A stretch of 64,000 nt of DNA from Bacteroidales bacterium UBA4893 (GTDB lineage Bacteria; Bacteroidota; Bacteroidia; Bacteroidales; P3), in NCBI GenBank assembly GCA_002399025.1, contig DHCV01000035.1, positions 55,637 to 119,636 of the forward strand, given 5' to 3'. The notes below the pieces were generated by a model that saw nothing but the letters and a program-made list of their open reading frames with translations, was not told the origin of the DNA and did no database searches. A program made the position numbers and the translations under genes. Positions 1 to 9,056 of the stretch are shown piece after piece; within the stretch, counting starts at the first letter, position 1; each line of letters starts with the position of its first letter.

Positions 1-75
1 TTTTTTTTACTATCTTTGTAGCTTAAAATATTAATGTAATTTTTTTATTCAAATAATCATTAAATCCTTTATTCT

Positions 76-942
76 ATGAAGAAAAGTTTGTTTATCGTCG
101 GTTTATTTGCAATAGCCGCAATGTTTGGTTGCTCGAAAGAAAAAGAACAACAAGTAAGAGAAAAACAAATCCACGATTCCTTTGCTCAATTAATGTCTGC
201 CAAAGACGCTGAACTTGAAAGTTTTTTCCAAGAACTTAATGAAATTGATGCCTCATTAACAGATATCACAAATCAGTATTCTCAGGTTTCTACAGTTACA
301 AATACTTCAAGTGAAGTTTCACAAGATGCCAAAGCAAACATAAAAAATAAAATTCAAACCATTAATAATCTTTTGGCAGAGAATAAAAGAAAAGTGGCAA
401 ATATTAATTCAAAATTGAAGAAATCTAACACACAAAATGCACAAATAAAAACTTTTGTTGAGCATCTTCAATCCAGAATTAAAGAACAAGAAGAGCAGAT
501 TCAGGCTTTAAATGGTGAATTATCAAAGAAAAATGCCCAAATTGACAATCTCAACAAAGACGTTGCTGATTTGAACGAAAAAGCAAAACATAGAGATGCC
601 CAAATAATGAAGATTGAAGACGAAAAGAATGCAGCATATTTCGTTATTGGCACAAAGAGAGAACTTATGGACAAAAACATTATTGACCGTAAGGGAGGCT
701 TTATTGGAATTGGTAGATCATCTGTTTTGTCAACTAATGCTGAATATACTAATTTTACAAAGATAGATATTCGTAACACACAAGAAATTGCTTTAACAGG
801 AAAGAAAATTGAAATCATCACTTCTCACCCTGCATCTTCCTATTCCTTGGAAGGAGATCCTAAAGCACCAACCTCAATCCGTATAACTAATCCAGATGAA
901 TTTTGGAGAGGAAATCGTTGCTTAATTATTAAAGTTGACTAA
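76..942 (+). CDS. Coiled-coil surface lipoprotein (Cbp1-like family)
   Basis: The 288-residue protein begins with a lipoprotein signal: basic start, hydrophobic stretch and a lipobox ending at Cys19. Residues of about 80-200 form a long heptad-rich coiled coil full of Lys, Glu, Asn and Gln. The last ~85 residues are globular and carry the pattern YFVIGTKREL, GGFIGIGR and NPDEFW. From memory this tail is typical of a Bacteroidetes lipoprotein family that databases label Cbp1-type (collagen-binding adhesin); I did not check this and the binding role is not demonstrated here. It is monocistronic, with a strong terminator just downstream. Likely location is the cell envelope. Lipoprotein status is firm; the adhesin role is uncertain. 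Confidence 0.75.
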   Translation: MKKSLFIVGLFAIAAMFGCSKEKEQQVREKQIHDSFAQLMSAKDAELESFFQELNEIDASLTDITNQYSQVSTVTNTSSEVSQDAKANIKNKIQTINNLLAENKRKVANINSKLKKSNTQNAQIKTFVEHLQSRIKEQEEQIQALNGELSKKNAQIDNLNKDVADLNEKAKHRDAQIMKIEDEKNAAYFVIGTKRELMDKNIIDRKGGFIGIGRSSVLSTNAEYTNFTKIDIRNTQEIALTGKKIEIITSHPASSYSLEGDPKAPTSIRITNPDEFWRGNRCLIIKVD

Positions 943-963
943 GATACTTTAAATTACATAAAG

Positions 964-1002
964 AAAAACGAGGGTTAATTAATTTTAATCCTCGTTTTTT
1001 TT
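964..1002 (+). terminator. Rho-independent terminator after the coiled-coil lipoprotein gene
   Basis: A 15-base stem (964-978 with 985-999, one G-U pair) around a six-base loop is followed by a run of T. It begins 22 bases after the stop of the lipoprotein gene. The A-rich upstream side may let it work in both directions, which would also insulate the opposing small membrane gene. Confidence 0.85.
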
Positions 1003-1036
1003 ATTTGTTGTTTTAATCAAAGTATAGTTTGAAACT

Positions 1037-1288
1037 CTATCTATTTTTTCTGAAATATGATATTAAATTATATATTAATATTGCAATAACTAAGATTACA
1101 TAGATTATCAGTATCTTTGAATAAGAAACGACATATTTTAAGTCCTCAAGACTATAAACTTCGTATGTAAGATTAACCATTCCATTCAAATAAATTCCTA
1201 TAAGAACATAAAGTAGATATATAGAAAAAAGTATTATAAATATTAGGAATCCTATTTTTAATAATTTGATAACTTTATGATTTTTCAT
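1037..1288 (-). CDS. Small two-helix membrane protein, unknown
   Basis: The 83-residue product has two hydrophobic helices (about residues 10-35 and 52-75) separated by a short polar loop, with Lys-rich ends. It starts with a basic MKNHK and ends with a basic tail, so the termini probably face the cytoplasm. I recognise no family. It stands alone between a terminator and the lytic transglycosylase gene; the 177 bases upstream hold no other gene. Codon use matches the neighbours. It could be a genuine orphan membrane protein; coding status rests on the clean hydrophobic pattern and absence of competing ORFs. Confidence 0.5.
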   Translation of the reverse strand: MKNHKVIKLLKIGFLIFIILFSIYLLYVLIGIYLNGMVNLTYEVYSLEDLKYVVSYSKILIIYVILVIAILIYNLISYFRKNR

Positions 1289-1465
1289 AGCAATTGGTCT
1301 TTCAGAATATATTACTTATAAATCATTATAAATATCTAAAATCATACTATTGTTTTGTGAACTAAAGGTACGAATTTTTCGTACTTGCAGTTCACAAAAA
1401 TACACATTATTTTGATAAAGCAAATAAAAAAACTTTTCTATTTCCCTTAAAGCTTTCTTGAACTT

Positions 1466-2455
1466 TTATTCAATTATCATTTGCTGATTTTGCAGATCTT
1501 TTGTTAGGTAATCCCATGATAGGGCGTTTGTTGTAGGAAGATAGATTCTTAGCTTTTTGTTATTCTTATTATAAATTTTGCTTGCTCTTATTGATGGGTT
1601 TAGAAAACGAAGATGATTATACTTCACTCCTACTTGCTTAGCAAAAGCGTATAAGTCGTTGATTGTTGTATCAACTATTATTTTCTTTGTTGGAATTGGT
1701 TGATAGGTGTCTTTCTTTCTAAAATAGTAACCATATTGTTGAGGATTCTCCATAACAAGCTTATAGGCAATAATTCTATACACATATCTTGAAGTTTCGG
1801 TGTTGGTGTATAAATTCCAATAGTTATCACATCCTTGGTCATTCAATCTTGTTTTCACTGCTCTCTCACCAGAATTATAGGCTGCACAAGCTAAAGCCCA
1901 ATCATTAAAGATATCTTTCTTCTCTTTCAAATACTTAGTTGCAGCAATTGTGGATTTTTCCAAATCATATCTTTCATCCCAACCATCTAAGGTGTCTAAG
2001 CCATATTCCTTTGCGGTTGAAAGCAAGAACTGCCAAAACCCTTCTGCTCGTGAGGGAGAAACAACATTCATTAATCCACTTTCTGCAACAGCCAAATACT
2101 TAATATCATCGGGCACTGCTTGACTTTTGAGAAGGGGTTCAATTACTGGGAAGAATCTCTCAGCCCTTTTCAAAATTAGAAATGTTGTTGAATGATGATA
2201 CATAATGGCTGTTAGCTCTCTGTCCAATGCCTCCCTAACAAATACATTATCCAAAGGTATTTCCTCTCCACAAAACTCAACCTTTGAAGGAATTGGTGGT
2301 GAGAAATTCTGATAGTTTTCTTTAACCAAATTCAAATATTCTGCTTCACTATTGGATGGTATTGTTTTTGCCATTATGAATACTCCCATGATTATGGCTA
2401 TTGAAGATAAAACTATTGCTCCTATACTAAGTTCCTTAATCCACGTTCTTTTCAT
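1466..2455 (-). CDS. Membrane-anchored lytic transglycosylase (SLT domain) with LysM-like tail
   Basis: This 329-residue enzyme should cleave the glycan backbone of peptidoglycan in the periplasm. An N-terminal hydrophobic segment (residues 10-30) is an uncleaved anchor or signal. The SLT/goose-lysozyme-like domain spans about 85-235. Its catalytic Glu is E125 in AVAESGL, followed by GFWQF and the AAYNSGERAV motif that lines the substrate groove. Residues of about 255-311 resemble a degenerate LysM wall-binding module (LRFLNPSI). Organisation and length fit the MltD-like family of Bacteroidetes. It is transcribed alone and divergently from the TPR-like gene at 2572, sharing a ~116-base promoter region. 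Confidence 0.88.
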   Translation of the reverse strand: MKRTWIKELSIGAIVLSSIAIIMGVFIMAKTIPSNSEAEYLNLVKENYQNFSPPIPSKVEFCGEEIPLDNVFVREALDRELTAIMYHHSTTFLILKRAERFFPVIEPLLKSQAVPDDIKYLAVAESGLMNVVSPSRAEGFWQFLLSTAKEYGLDTLDGWDERYDLEKSTIAATKYLKEKKDIFNDWALACAAYNSGERAVKTRLNDQGCDNYWNLYTNTETSRYVYRIIAYKLVMENPQQYGYYFRKKDTYQPIPTKKIIVDTTINDLYAFAKQVGVKYNHLRFLNPSIRASKIYNKNNKKLRIYLPTTNALSWDYLTKDLQNQQMIIE

Positions 2456-2571
2456 TACAATTATCGCTTTCTTTTTTCGTTATTATTGCAAAGATACTTA
2501 TTCTTACCTTGATTTGCAAAATTATTATTATTTTTGTACTTTATTATTAAACCAACACATAGACTTATAAA

Positions 2572-4776
2572 ATGTTAAAGCGACTCTTTATAGCCATATT
2601 TTTTATACTATCCTCCTTTTTGTCTTTTTCCCAAACCCTTTCTGACCAGCAAAGAAAGGATATAATGTCCGATTTGCAAAAACAGATTACAATAATTTCT
2701 GCTTTCTCTTCCGATAAGCTTGATATGATACCTGTATATAAATCTCAACTACTTAGTGCTAATAAGATATTGGAGAAATATGAGCTTTATAAGTCGGATA
2801 ATTTGATTTATGCCAGGTGGTTTGAACTTAAAACAATTCTAAATCAAAACAAGGAAATGGTTGAATTCCTTGAACCAAGGGTTGGGGATTGGTTCTATAG
2901 GAAGGCTGTTGGTTTTGTGGCAAATAATGAAAAGGAAAAGGCTGTTGAGTACTTGAATAAGGCATTGGTTTACGATTCAAGAAATGTTATGGTTAACTAT
3001 GAGTTAGCTAAGATAAGTTTGGATAGTGGAAAGATTGTTTCTTCTACCAATCGTTTGAATAGGATTATTTCACAGATGTCGCCCGATGAGGAAGAGAAAT
3101 TGCTTTGTCAGAACCTAATAGCCTTTGCCTATGATAAGAATCTTTTGAAGTCAATGTCCTTAATCAATCAAGGTAAGTATGCTTATGCTGTTGAAATACT
3201 TACGGAATTGGATGCCTATTGTCAAGGGGATATTTATGGAATATGTAATAAGGCAGTGGTTAAGAAGAATCTTGATTTTTGCAAAACAGGGATATATAAT
3301 GACCATATTGCAATTAGTAAGAAAGCTATGGAGATTGGAAGGGCGGATGTTGCGGGAGATTTTGTTCAAAACACCTATGATTACTTTCAAAGAAACCGTC
3401 AATCAATAACAGATACTACAAGTTTTGAAGGGTTGGTCAGAGGAGTGGTCAATTCTTATATAGGGCAAATCAAGGAGCTCTATAGTGCTAAGAACAATGA
3501 AGCAAGATTAGATTTGATTAGGAAAACTAAGGAACTCGTTGCTTTGGTTGGGGGAGAATATGAGGCAGATATCCTTAAGACTTTGGCTTCATTGCAAGGA
3601 ACAAGCACTCCGGTTGATATGCAACTTGATTCAATTGAAGACGCAGCTCCTTCTGAAGGGTATGCTCAGCAATATGCTCAATATATAAAAGATAGCCTTA
3701 GCAATGCACAGGAGAAGGTTAAGGAAATAGAGAAACAATTTGTGCCTTCTTCCGAAAACAAGATTCCTGAAAAATCCTTAGCTGTTGAGCAAACTAAGAC
3801 TAAGAGTTTGAGAAAAGAGATTGATGATAAGTTTTTTGAATCTCGTTCTTTCATGACAGTAAGTAATTACGATATGGCTTTGGAGGTTTTGGAGAAAGCA
3901 AATAAGCTTGCCAAAATAGATGCAGAGAAAAAGGAAGTTGAGAAGATGTACACCTCAGCAATTAGAGAAATAACAGCAAGAAGAATGTCTGCTGCCGAAT
4001 ATGCAATTTTTCAAGGCGATGTTGCAAAGGCTGACAGCTTGGTCTCAATAACTAACGATTTGATAACAACCTATAAGATGCAGGATGACTATACCATTGT
4101 TAATATAATGAATAGTTATCTTAGAGTGATTGACCAAAAAGTTTGCGAAAAGAAACAAGGTGAGATAGATGTGTTTGTGTATAACATTTTGGACTGCGTT
4201 CGAAGGAATGATTTCTATAAGGCCGATCAGCTAATTACTACTGCAATGCAGGTTAAGGGTTCTTCGGAGTGTAGGTTGGATAAACAAAAGGTTCGTCAGC
4301 TAAAACGCCAGATTGAAAAACCATTGGAATATGTGAGTATGAGGGAAGGGGTTATGGGTAATTTGGAAAATGGAGACACATTGCTTTTCATAAAGACCTA
4401 TGCAGAGCTGGAGCAGTTTTGGAATGATAACAAACTTTCAGAAATGAGTGTGGAGCACCAGCCTCTAAGAAGAATACTTTTCAACACAAATAATCCAGAT
4501 TTAATTATAAAGAGTATTGAGGAATTGGTTAAGTATCGTTTGTATTTTGGTTCGTTGGAAGCATTGGGAGCACTAAAAGATATGGGCTTTAAGAGAAAAC
4601 ACACCAAGGATGCTCAAAAGAAAATTGGGATGATGATGTCTTTGGATATGGTAAATCGTCCAGATAAGATTAGAGAAAGTAATAGAGTTGATGATATGTT
4701 CAAGAATGATAAATGGTTTAAGTATTTTTATAAGAGCTATCAGAAATATTTGATTCGTTGGAGAAAAAACAATTAA
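2572..4776 (+). CDS. Exported TPR-like repeat protein, unknown
   Basis: The 734-residue product has a clear signal peptide (MLKRLF, then a hydrophobic core, then SFSQ). The remainder is almost wholly alpha-helical. TPR-like pairs lie around residues 100-230 (for example EKAVEYLNKALVYDSRN) and again around 410-470, with a charged helical linker between. No catalytic motif is visible. It probably acts as a periplasmic or envelope scaffold. The gene ends one base before the start codon of xseA, so the two are very likely co-transcribed, although a functional link to exonuclease VII is not obvious. I do not recognise a named family. Confidence 0.75.
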   Translation: MLKRLFIAIFFILSSFLSFSQTLSDQQRKDIMSDLQKQITIISAFSSDKLDMIPVYKSQLLSANKILEKYELYKSDNLIYARWFELKTILNQNKEMVEFLEPRVGDWFYRKAVGFVANNEKEKAVEYLNKALVYDSRNVMVNYELAKISLDSGKIVSSTNRLNRIISQMSPDEEEKLLCQNLIAFAYDKNLLKSMSLINQGKYAYAVEILTELDAYCQGDIYGICNKAVVKKNLDFCKTGIYNDHIAISKKAMEIGRADVAGDFVQNTYDYFQRNRQSITDTTSFEGLVRGVVNSYIGQIKELYSAKNNEARLDLIRKTKELVALVGGEYEADILKTLASLQGTSTPVDMQLDSIEDAAPSEGYAQQYAQYIKDSLSNAQEKVKEIEKQFVPSSENKIPEKSLAVEQTKTKSLRKEIDDKFFESRSFMTVSNYDMALEVLEKANKLAKIDAEKKEVEKMYTSAIREITARRMSAAEYAIFQGDVAKADSLVSITNDLITTYKMQDDYTIVNIMNSYLRVIDQKVCEKKQGEIDVFVYNILDCVRRNDFYKADQLITTAMQVKGSSECRLDKQKVRQLKRQIEKPLEYVSMREGVMGNLENGDTLLFIKTYAELEQFWNDNKLSEMSVEHQPLRRILFNTNNPDLIIKSIEELVKYRLYFGSLEALGALKDMGFKRKHTKDAQKKIGMMMSLDMVNRPDKIRESNRVDDMFKNDKWFKYFYKSYQKYLIRWRKNN

Positions 4777-4777
4777 T

Positions 4778-5902
4778 ATGTCAAAAGAAGAAAATGGGAT
4801 TAAATACTTCACCCTCTTAGAAGCCCTTACCAGCATTCAAAGAACATTGCTCAGTCGCTACACTTCTTCATTTTGGGTAAAAGCCGATTTGATGAAACTA
4901 AACCACTATGTTCATTCGGGGCATGCTTATCCTGATTTGGTTGAGAAACAAGGAAACAAAATTGTTGCACAAGCAAGAGCATTGATTTGGAAGGATGATT
5001 TTATTAGGATAAATCAAAAGTTTGTTTCAATTACCAAAGAAGAAATTAAGGATGGGATTACAATACTTCTTTATTGCAGGGTTCAATTTGATGCCCTTTA
5101 TGGTTTATCACTAAGAATAATTGATATAGACCCACTTTTCACTCTTGGAGAATTGGAGAAAGAAAGGCTTGAAACAATTAATTTGATAAAGGGAGAAGGA
5201 CTATGGAACAAAAATAGAAGTCTTGCTCTACCCCTCCTTCCCCAACGACTTGCAATCATATCTGTTCAAACCAGCAAGGGCTATTCCGACTTTATGAATA
5301 TTATAAATGAGGAAAAGCAACCCTACAAACTCTTTACTATGCTCTTCCCTTCTCTTTTGCAGGGCGATAATGCAGTGGATAGTTTAATTTTGGCTTTAGA
5401 CACAATTGAAATAGTGAAAGATCATTTTGATGCTGTCCTAATTATTAGGGGTGGAGGTGGCGATATTGGCTTGTCATGCTATAATAATTATGAATTAGTC
5501 AAACGTATTGCCACCTATCCATTGCCTGTTTTGACTGGAATTGGGCATTCAACAAATGAAACCGTCAGCGAAATGGTGTCGAACAAAACAGCAATCACCC
5601 CTACCGAACTTGCAGACTTCATAATTAAGCGTTTTGTTGCTTTTGATCAGCAGCTTATTGATATAAAACAAAACCTATTCGCCTTAGCCACCAGAAGAAT
5701 TGAAAATGAATTGCAAATCCTAAATCATTATCAGAAAATCCTTCAACTGCTTGACCCAAAGAACCTATTAAAGAGAGGATATTCAATATCTTATCTTGAG
5801 AACAAAATAGTTAAATCAGCCTTAGAGCTCAAAAAAGGAGATAAGCTTATAACACTTTTTGCTGATGGAAAAGTAATATCAACAGTTAACGAAAAAGAAT
5901 AA
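4778..5902 (+). CDS. xseA: Exodeoxyribonuclease VII large subunit
   Basis: The large subunit of exonuclease VII degrades single-stranded DNA from either end to short oligonucleotides in the cytoplasm. The N-terminal ~110 residues form the OB-fold nucleic-acid-binding domain. The catalytic region carries RLAIIS plus GYSDF, IIRGGGGDIG and the GIGHSTNETVSE motif. At 374 residues it is shorter than the ~450-residue enterobacterial form, mainly in the helical C-terminal part, which is common in Bacteroidetes. It is followed after five bases by xseB, the small subunit, and preceded by a co-directional TPR-like gene with a one-base gap. Confidence 0.95.
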   Translation: MSKEENGIKYFTLLEALTSIQRTLLSRYTSSFWVKADLMKLNHYVHSGHAYPDLVEKQGNKIVAQARALIWKDDFIRINQKFVSITKEEIKDGITILLYCRVQFDALYGLSLRIIDIDPLFTLGELEKERLETINLIKGEGLWNKNRSLALPLLPQRLAIISVQTSKGYSDFMNIINEEKQPYKLFTMLFPSLLQGDNAVDSLILALDTIEIVKDHFDAVLIIRGGGGDIGLSCYNNYELVKRIATYPLPVLTGIGHSTNETVSEMVSNKTAITPTELADFIIKRFVAFDQQLIDIKQNLFALATRRIENELQILNHYQKILQLLDPKNLLKRGYSISYLENKIVKSALELKKGDKLITLFADGKVISTVNEKE

Positions 5903-5907
5903 AAGAA

Positions 5908-6111
5908 ATGGAGAAAAAGACCTACACAGAAAAGTTTGAAGAGCTAACAAAGATAGTTAAGGAATTGGAAAGAGGAGATATTGCAATTGATGAAATGACT
6001 ATAAAAATACAGAAAGCATTGGTTTTGGTTGAAGAGTGCAAGCAAACACTTACTACCATCAATGAAGACGTCAGTTTAATACGTGAAAAAATCAATAATT
6101 CTTACGAATAG
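5908..6111 (+). CDS. xseB: Exodeoxyribonuclease VII small subunit
   Basis: This 67-residue helical protein has the family pattern of a FEELTKIVKELERG first helix followed by a second helix with LVEECKQTL. Several copies coat the extended helix of XseA to form active exonuclease VII. Its start lies five bases after the xseA stop, so it is translationally coupled. Length is normal for the family. Confidence 0.92.
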   Translation: MEKKTYTEKFEELTKIVKELERGDIAIDEMTIKIQKALVLVEECKQTLTTINEDVSLIREKINNSYE

Positions 6112-6523
6112 AAGGTATAGCATTTCTTATTATAGCCTAATTCCCTATCAACTTTACCACTTTGCTAAGCAGAGAAATACCACACAAAATTTGAAGAAGT
6201 TTTAATACAAATAATCCTGCTTTAGAGTGAAAATGACAAGGCATAAATATCTGTAAATAAGACTTTAATCTAAGGTTATTAGGCTATGAACTTTTTAAAC
6301 TTCGTTTTGATGTAAAGATCATGCCATGATCTTGGGTAAATCATCCCATGATATGAGGGAGATCATGGCATGATTCTAAGATTGAAACGAAGTTTAATTA
6401 GATTGAAATAAGGTTTTGAGAGATTAAAGCTTTGTTTTGAGAGATTTAATCCTTGTTTATTTCTGACTTAGCCTTACATAAAAAGTAAGAAATTGAAAGA
6501 GAAAGTTAGGCTGAGAATTGTCT
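6112..6523. other. Intergenic region with palindromes and interspersed repeat units
   Basis: This 412-base stretch between the convergent xseB and dCMP deaminase genes has no credible ORF. It contains three ATCATG/CATGAT dyads at 6316-6375 and several degenerate copies of the AAACGAAG/AAACAAGG repeat seen elsewhere in the window (around 6297, 6381 and 6440). No clear T-tailed terminator was identified. Confidence 0.6.
6316..6375. repeat. Cluster of three ATCATG-type palindromes
   Basis: AGATCATGCCATGATCT at 6316-6332 is a perfect 17-base palindrome around a central C. A second dyad, ATCATCCCATGAT, lies at about 6340-6352. A third, AGATCATGGCATGAT, starts at 6360. Each has CATGAT as the right arm. 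The spacing of about 20-24 bases between centres suggests one repeated unit rather than chance. Confidence 0.7.
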
Positions 6524-7036
6524 TTATTGATTCTTATATTGAAGTATCTCTTCATTAAAGAATACGAGTTCTATTTTCGCTTCTTTGAACATTTGCTCAG
6601 ACTCTTCTCCTGCATGATATTTCTTTTCGCAAACCACACGCTTTATTCCACAATTAATAATTAGCATTGCACAGGTTCTGCATGGGGTCATCCTACAATA
6701 GAGGGTTGAGCCTTCAAGTGCTATTCCTCTTTTGGCTGCTTGACATATTGCATTTTGTTCTGCATGCACTGTTCTAACGCAGTGTGTTGTTATGGTGTCG
6801 TCTTCATGAAAGGTTTTCTTGAAAAGGTGTCCTACCTCATCGCAATGTGGCAGCCCTATTGGAGAGCCAACATATCCTGTTACCAATACTTGTTTGTCTT
6901 TAACAATAACGCATCCGCTTCTTCCTCTATCGCAAGTGGCTCTTTTGGCTGCAGCGTTTGCCAATTCCATAAAGTATTCATCCCATGAGGGTCTTTGGTA
7001 TGAGTTTTTTTCTATTTCTTGTTTATTTTCTTCCAT
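6524..7036 (-). CDS. dCMP deaminase-family zinc enzyme (ComEB-like)
   Basis: The 170-residue protein belongs to the deoxycytidylate/cytidine deaminase family, converting dCMP to dUMP for thymidylate synthesis. The zinc signature is complete: H91-A-E93 (HAEQNA) and P118-C119-x2-C122 (PCRTC), with E93 as the proton shuttle. An additional Cys/His-rich loop (residues 60-90, HCDEVGH) matches the insertion found in dCMP deaminases. Its start overlaps the end of the P-loop kinase gene by 25 bases, so the two are coupled and probably act together in pyrimidine nucleotide supply. A role in DNA uptake, as for Bacillus ComEB, is not implied. Confidence 0.88.
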   Translation of the reverse strand: MEENKQEIEKNSYQRPSWDEYFMELANAAAKRATCDRGRSGCVIVKDKQVLVTGYVGSPIGLPHCDEVGHLFKKTFHEDDTITTHCVRTVHAEQNAICQAAKRGIALEGSTLYCRMTPCRTCAMLIINCGIKRVVCEKKYHAGEESEQMFKEAKIELVFFNEEILQYKNQ

Positions 7037-7569
7037 ATCTCTTCAATCTTTTGCTTTAAGTCTTCAATCGTTCCACTATTATCAACCACTATGTCTGCCT
7101 TTTCAATGCATGATTTTAAGTTTTGAGCATTTACATCATTTGATTGCATTTCTCTTTCTTCATTTTGCTTAAAGGTTTCAAAGCTTACATTGTCGGTTGA
7201 ACTCTTTCGTTGAAGTATTCTTTGGTATCTTATCTTTATTTGGGCATCAACTGCAATTAATAGGAAGTCTTCCTTTTGACGGAGAAATTCTACTTCCTTT
7301 GGATTGCGAACGCTTTCAATTATGCTATTTTGTCCACTTTCCTTTGCTCTTTGGTATAGGCTTTCAATAATGTATGAGGGGCTATGTTCTTCTCTTAAAC
7401 GATTACCAATTAAAGTCATGGAATCTCTATTTACTTCCAATCCTTCTTTCTCTATTGTTTCAACAATAAAATCACGTGCTGAAAAATGTAAGAATCCCTT
7501 TTCTTTTAAGAAATCAACAATGGTACCCTTGCCCGCACCAAGAGTACCTGTTATGCCTATTATTATCAT
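7012..7569 (-). CDS. P-loop nucleotide kinase-like protein
   Basis: The 185-residue product begins with a Walker A loop, GITGTLGAGKGT (residues 5-16), and has a dephospho-CoA/nucleoside monophosphate kinase fold. An IIESVRNPKEVEFLR segment with RNP stands where these kinases bind substrate, and an Arg-rich lid (YQRILQRKSS) follows at about 115-125. Family members are annotated as AAA-family ATPase or deoxynucleotide monophosphate kinase-like. The 25-base overlap with the dCMP deaminase gene argues for a role in deoxynucleotide metabolism. It is not CoaE itself as far as I can tell; substrate is unknown. Confidence 0.75.
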   Translation of the reverse strand: MIIIGITGTLGAGKGTIVDFLKEKGFLHFSARDFIVETIEKEGLEVNRDSMTLIGNRLREEHSPSYIIESLYQRAKESGQNSIIESVRNPKEVEFLRQKEDFLLIAVDAQIKIRYQRILQRKSSTDNVSFETFKQNEEREMQSNDVNAQNLKSCIEKADIVVDNSGTIEDLKQKIEEIWKKINKK

Positions 7570-7584
7570 CTTAGTATTTAAAAT

Positions 7585-8088
7585 TTATACTTTGTACTTG
7601 AATGATATCTTTGATAGGTCGTCGTTTGCTTTAACTATTTTTTCTTTTAGGCTTTGTTTATAGTTTTTCATTTTCTCTCTTAGAGCTATGTCTCCATTAG
7701 CCATTATTTGAAGAGAAAGTATTGCAGCATTTAATGCTCCATTTATGGCAACTGTTGCAACTGGTATTCCTGGAGGCATTTGAGCAATGGCAAGTAAGGC
7801 ATCAAGTCCATCCAAAGAGGCTTTAATTGGAACTCCTATAACAGGAAGTGGAGTCATTGCAGCAATAACACCAGGCAAATGAGCCGCCATTCCTGCTCCT
7901 GCAATAATAACTTCTATACCTCTTTCTTGTGCCTCAGTGGCAAACTTCTCTACTTCTTTTGGAGTTCTGTGAGCTGAGAGTGCATTTACCTCAAAAGGAA
8001 TTTCCATCTGGTCTAAAAATATTGCAGCAGCTTCCATTACGGAATAATCGCTGGTGCTTCCCATTATAATACTTACTCTTGGTTTCAT
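7585..8088 (-). CDS. purE: N5-carboxyaminoimidazole ribonucleotide mutase
   Basis: PurE (class I) rearranges N5-CAIR to 4-carboxy-AIR in de novo purine synthesis. The 167-residue protein shows the phosphate-binding GSTSDYSVM loop near residue 10, the SAHRTPKEV motif with the catalytic His, and AGAGMAAHLPGVIAA. All are family hallmarks, and length is typical. It lies 15 bases upstream of the P-loop kinase gene, forming a three-gene nucleotide-metabolism operon with the deaminase. Confidence 0.95.
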   Translation of the reverse strand: MKPRVSIIMGSTSDYSVMEAAAIFLDQMEIPFEVNALSAHRTPKEVEKFATEAQERGIEVIIAGAGMAAHLPGVIAAMTPLPVIGVPIKASLDGLDALLAIAQMPPGIPVATVAINGALNAAILSLQIMANGDIALREKMKNYKQSLKEKIVKANDDLSKISFKYKV

Positions 8089-8160
8089 TGTCTATCTCTA
8101 ATTTATATTAATTATTTTGAGTTTCAAAAATACAACATTATATAAGAATGTCAAAATCTG

Positions 8161-9039
8161 ATGAATATTTTTAAAGATTTACTACCTTTGCAAATGGTTT
8201 TGTTTGGTAAAAAAATTAAAAAGGCAATAAGCAAAGCAATTAAATTGAATGATATGAAGAGGATAATTAAGTTCTTCCTTAGGAATATACCACGAAAATA
8301 CTTACAAAAAGTAGTCTATTTTGCAACAAACTGCATAAAGGTTTTTTATCTTGGGAATAAAGTTGAGTGTTCTGTATGCAAAAAACATTATAGGAAGTTC
8401 CTCCCTTATGGATATGTTCACTCAAGAGAAAATGCACTTTGCCCAAACTGTTTGGCTTTGGAACGTCATCGTTTGCTTTGGCTCTACCTTAAGGAGAGAA
8501 CAGATATTTTTAAAAAAGATATTTCATTTCTACATATAGCTCCTGAACTTTGTTTTATTGAGAGTTTCCGTAAACAAAAGAACATTAAATACACCACTGC
8601 CGATTTGGAATCGCCTTGGGCTGATGTTCATTTGAATGTGGAGGATATGCCTTTAGAAGACGAAAGTTATGACTTTGTTATGGCTAATCATATCTTAGAA
8701 CATGTTGATAATTTGGATAAGGCTTTAAGTGAGATATACAGAGTGTTGGAAAAAGGAGGATTTGCAATTTTACTGTCTCCAATAAATTCAAAAAGAGAAA
8801 CTACCTACGAAGACAAAACCATAACCGACCCTTTGGAAAGGGAAAAGCATTTTGGACAAAAGGATCATGTTCGTGAGTTTGGAATGGATTATGCTTTAGT
8901 TCTTAAAAAAGAGGGTGTTGAAATTGTCGAGGATAGATTTATTGAAACTCTTGATAGGAAGAAAGTAATACGTTATGCTTTAGCAAATCCTGACAGTCTG
9001 AATATTGAGAATTATATCTTTGTTGCAAAAAAATTATAA
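8161..9039 (+). CDS. SAM-dependent methyltransferase with zinc-ribbon, surface-sugar operon
   Basis: This 292-residue class I methyltransferase has a Cys-x2-Cys zinc ribbon (CSVCKKHY near residue 70 and CPNC near 99). It is followed by a Rossmann core with LHIAPE, DMPLEDESYDFVMANHILEH and LEKGG. The usual glycine-rich motif I is replaced by HIAPE, as in a sugar-cluster methyltransferase subgroup. It heads an operon with a GT4, heptose kinase and guanylyltransferase, so it probably modifies a surface glycan. The start is doubtful: a good -7 element (TACCTTTG, about 8182-8189) lies inside the ORF, so translation may begin at the ATG at 8254, which would give a 261-residue protein. Confidence 0.82.
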   Translation: MNIFKDLLPLQMVLFGKKIKKAISKAIKLNDMKRIIKFFLRNIPRKYLQKVVYFATNCIKVFYLGNKVECSVCKKHYRKFLPYGYVHSRENALCPNCLALERHRLLWLYLKERTDIFKKDISFLHIAPELCFIESFRKQKNIKYTTADLESPWADVHLNVEDMPLEDESYDFVMANHILEHVDNLDKALSEIYRVLEKGGFAILLSPINSKRETTYEDKTITDPLEREKHFGQKDHVREFGMDYALVLKKEGVEIVEDRFIETLDRKKVIRYALANPDSLNIENYIFVAKKL

Positions 9040-9056
9040 TTAAGAGAGATAAGGAA

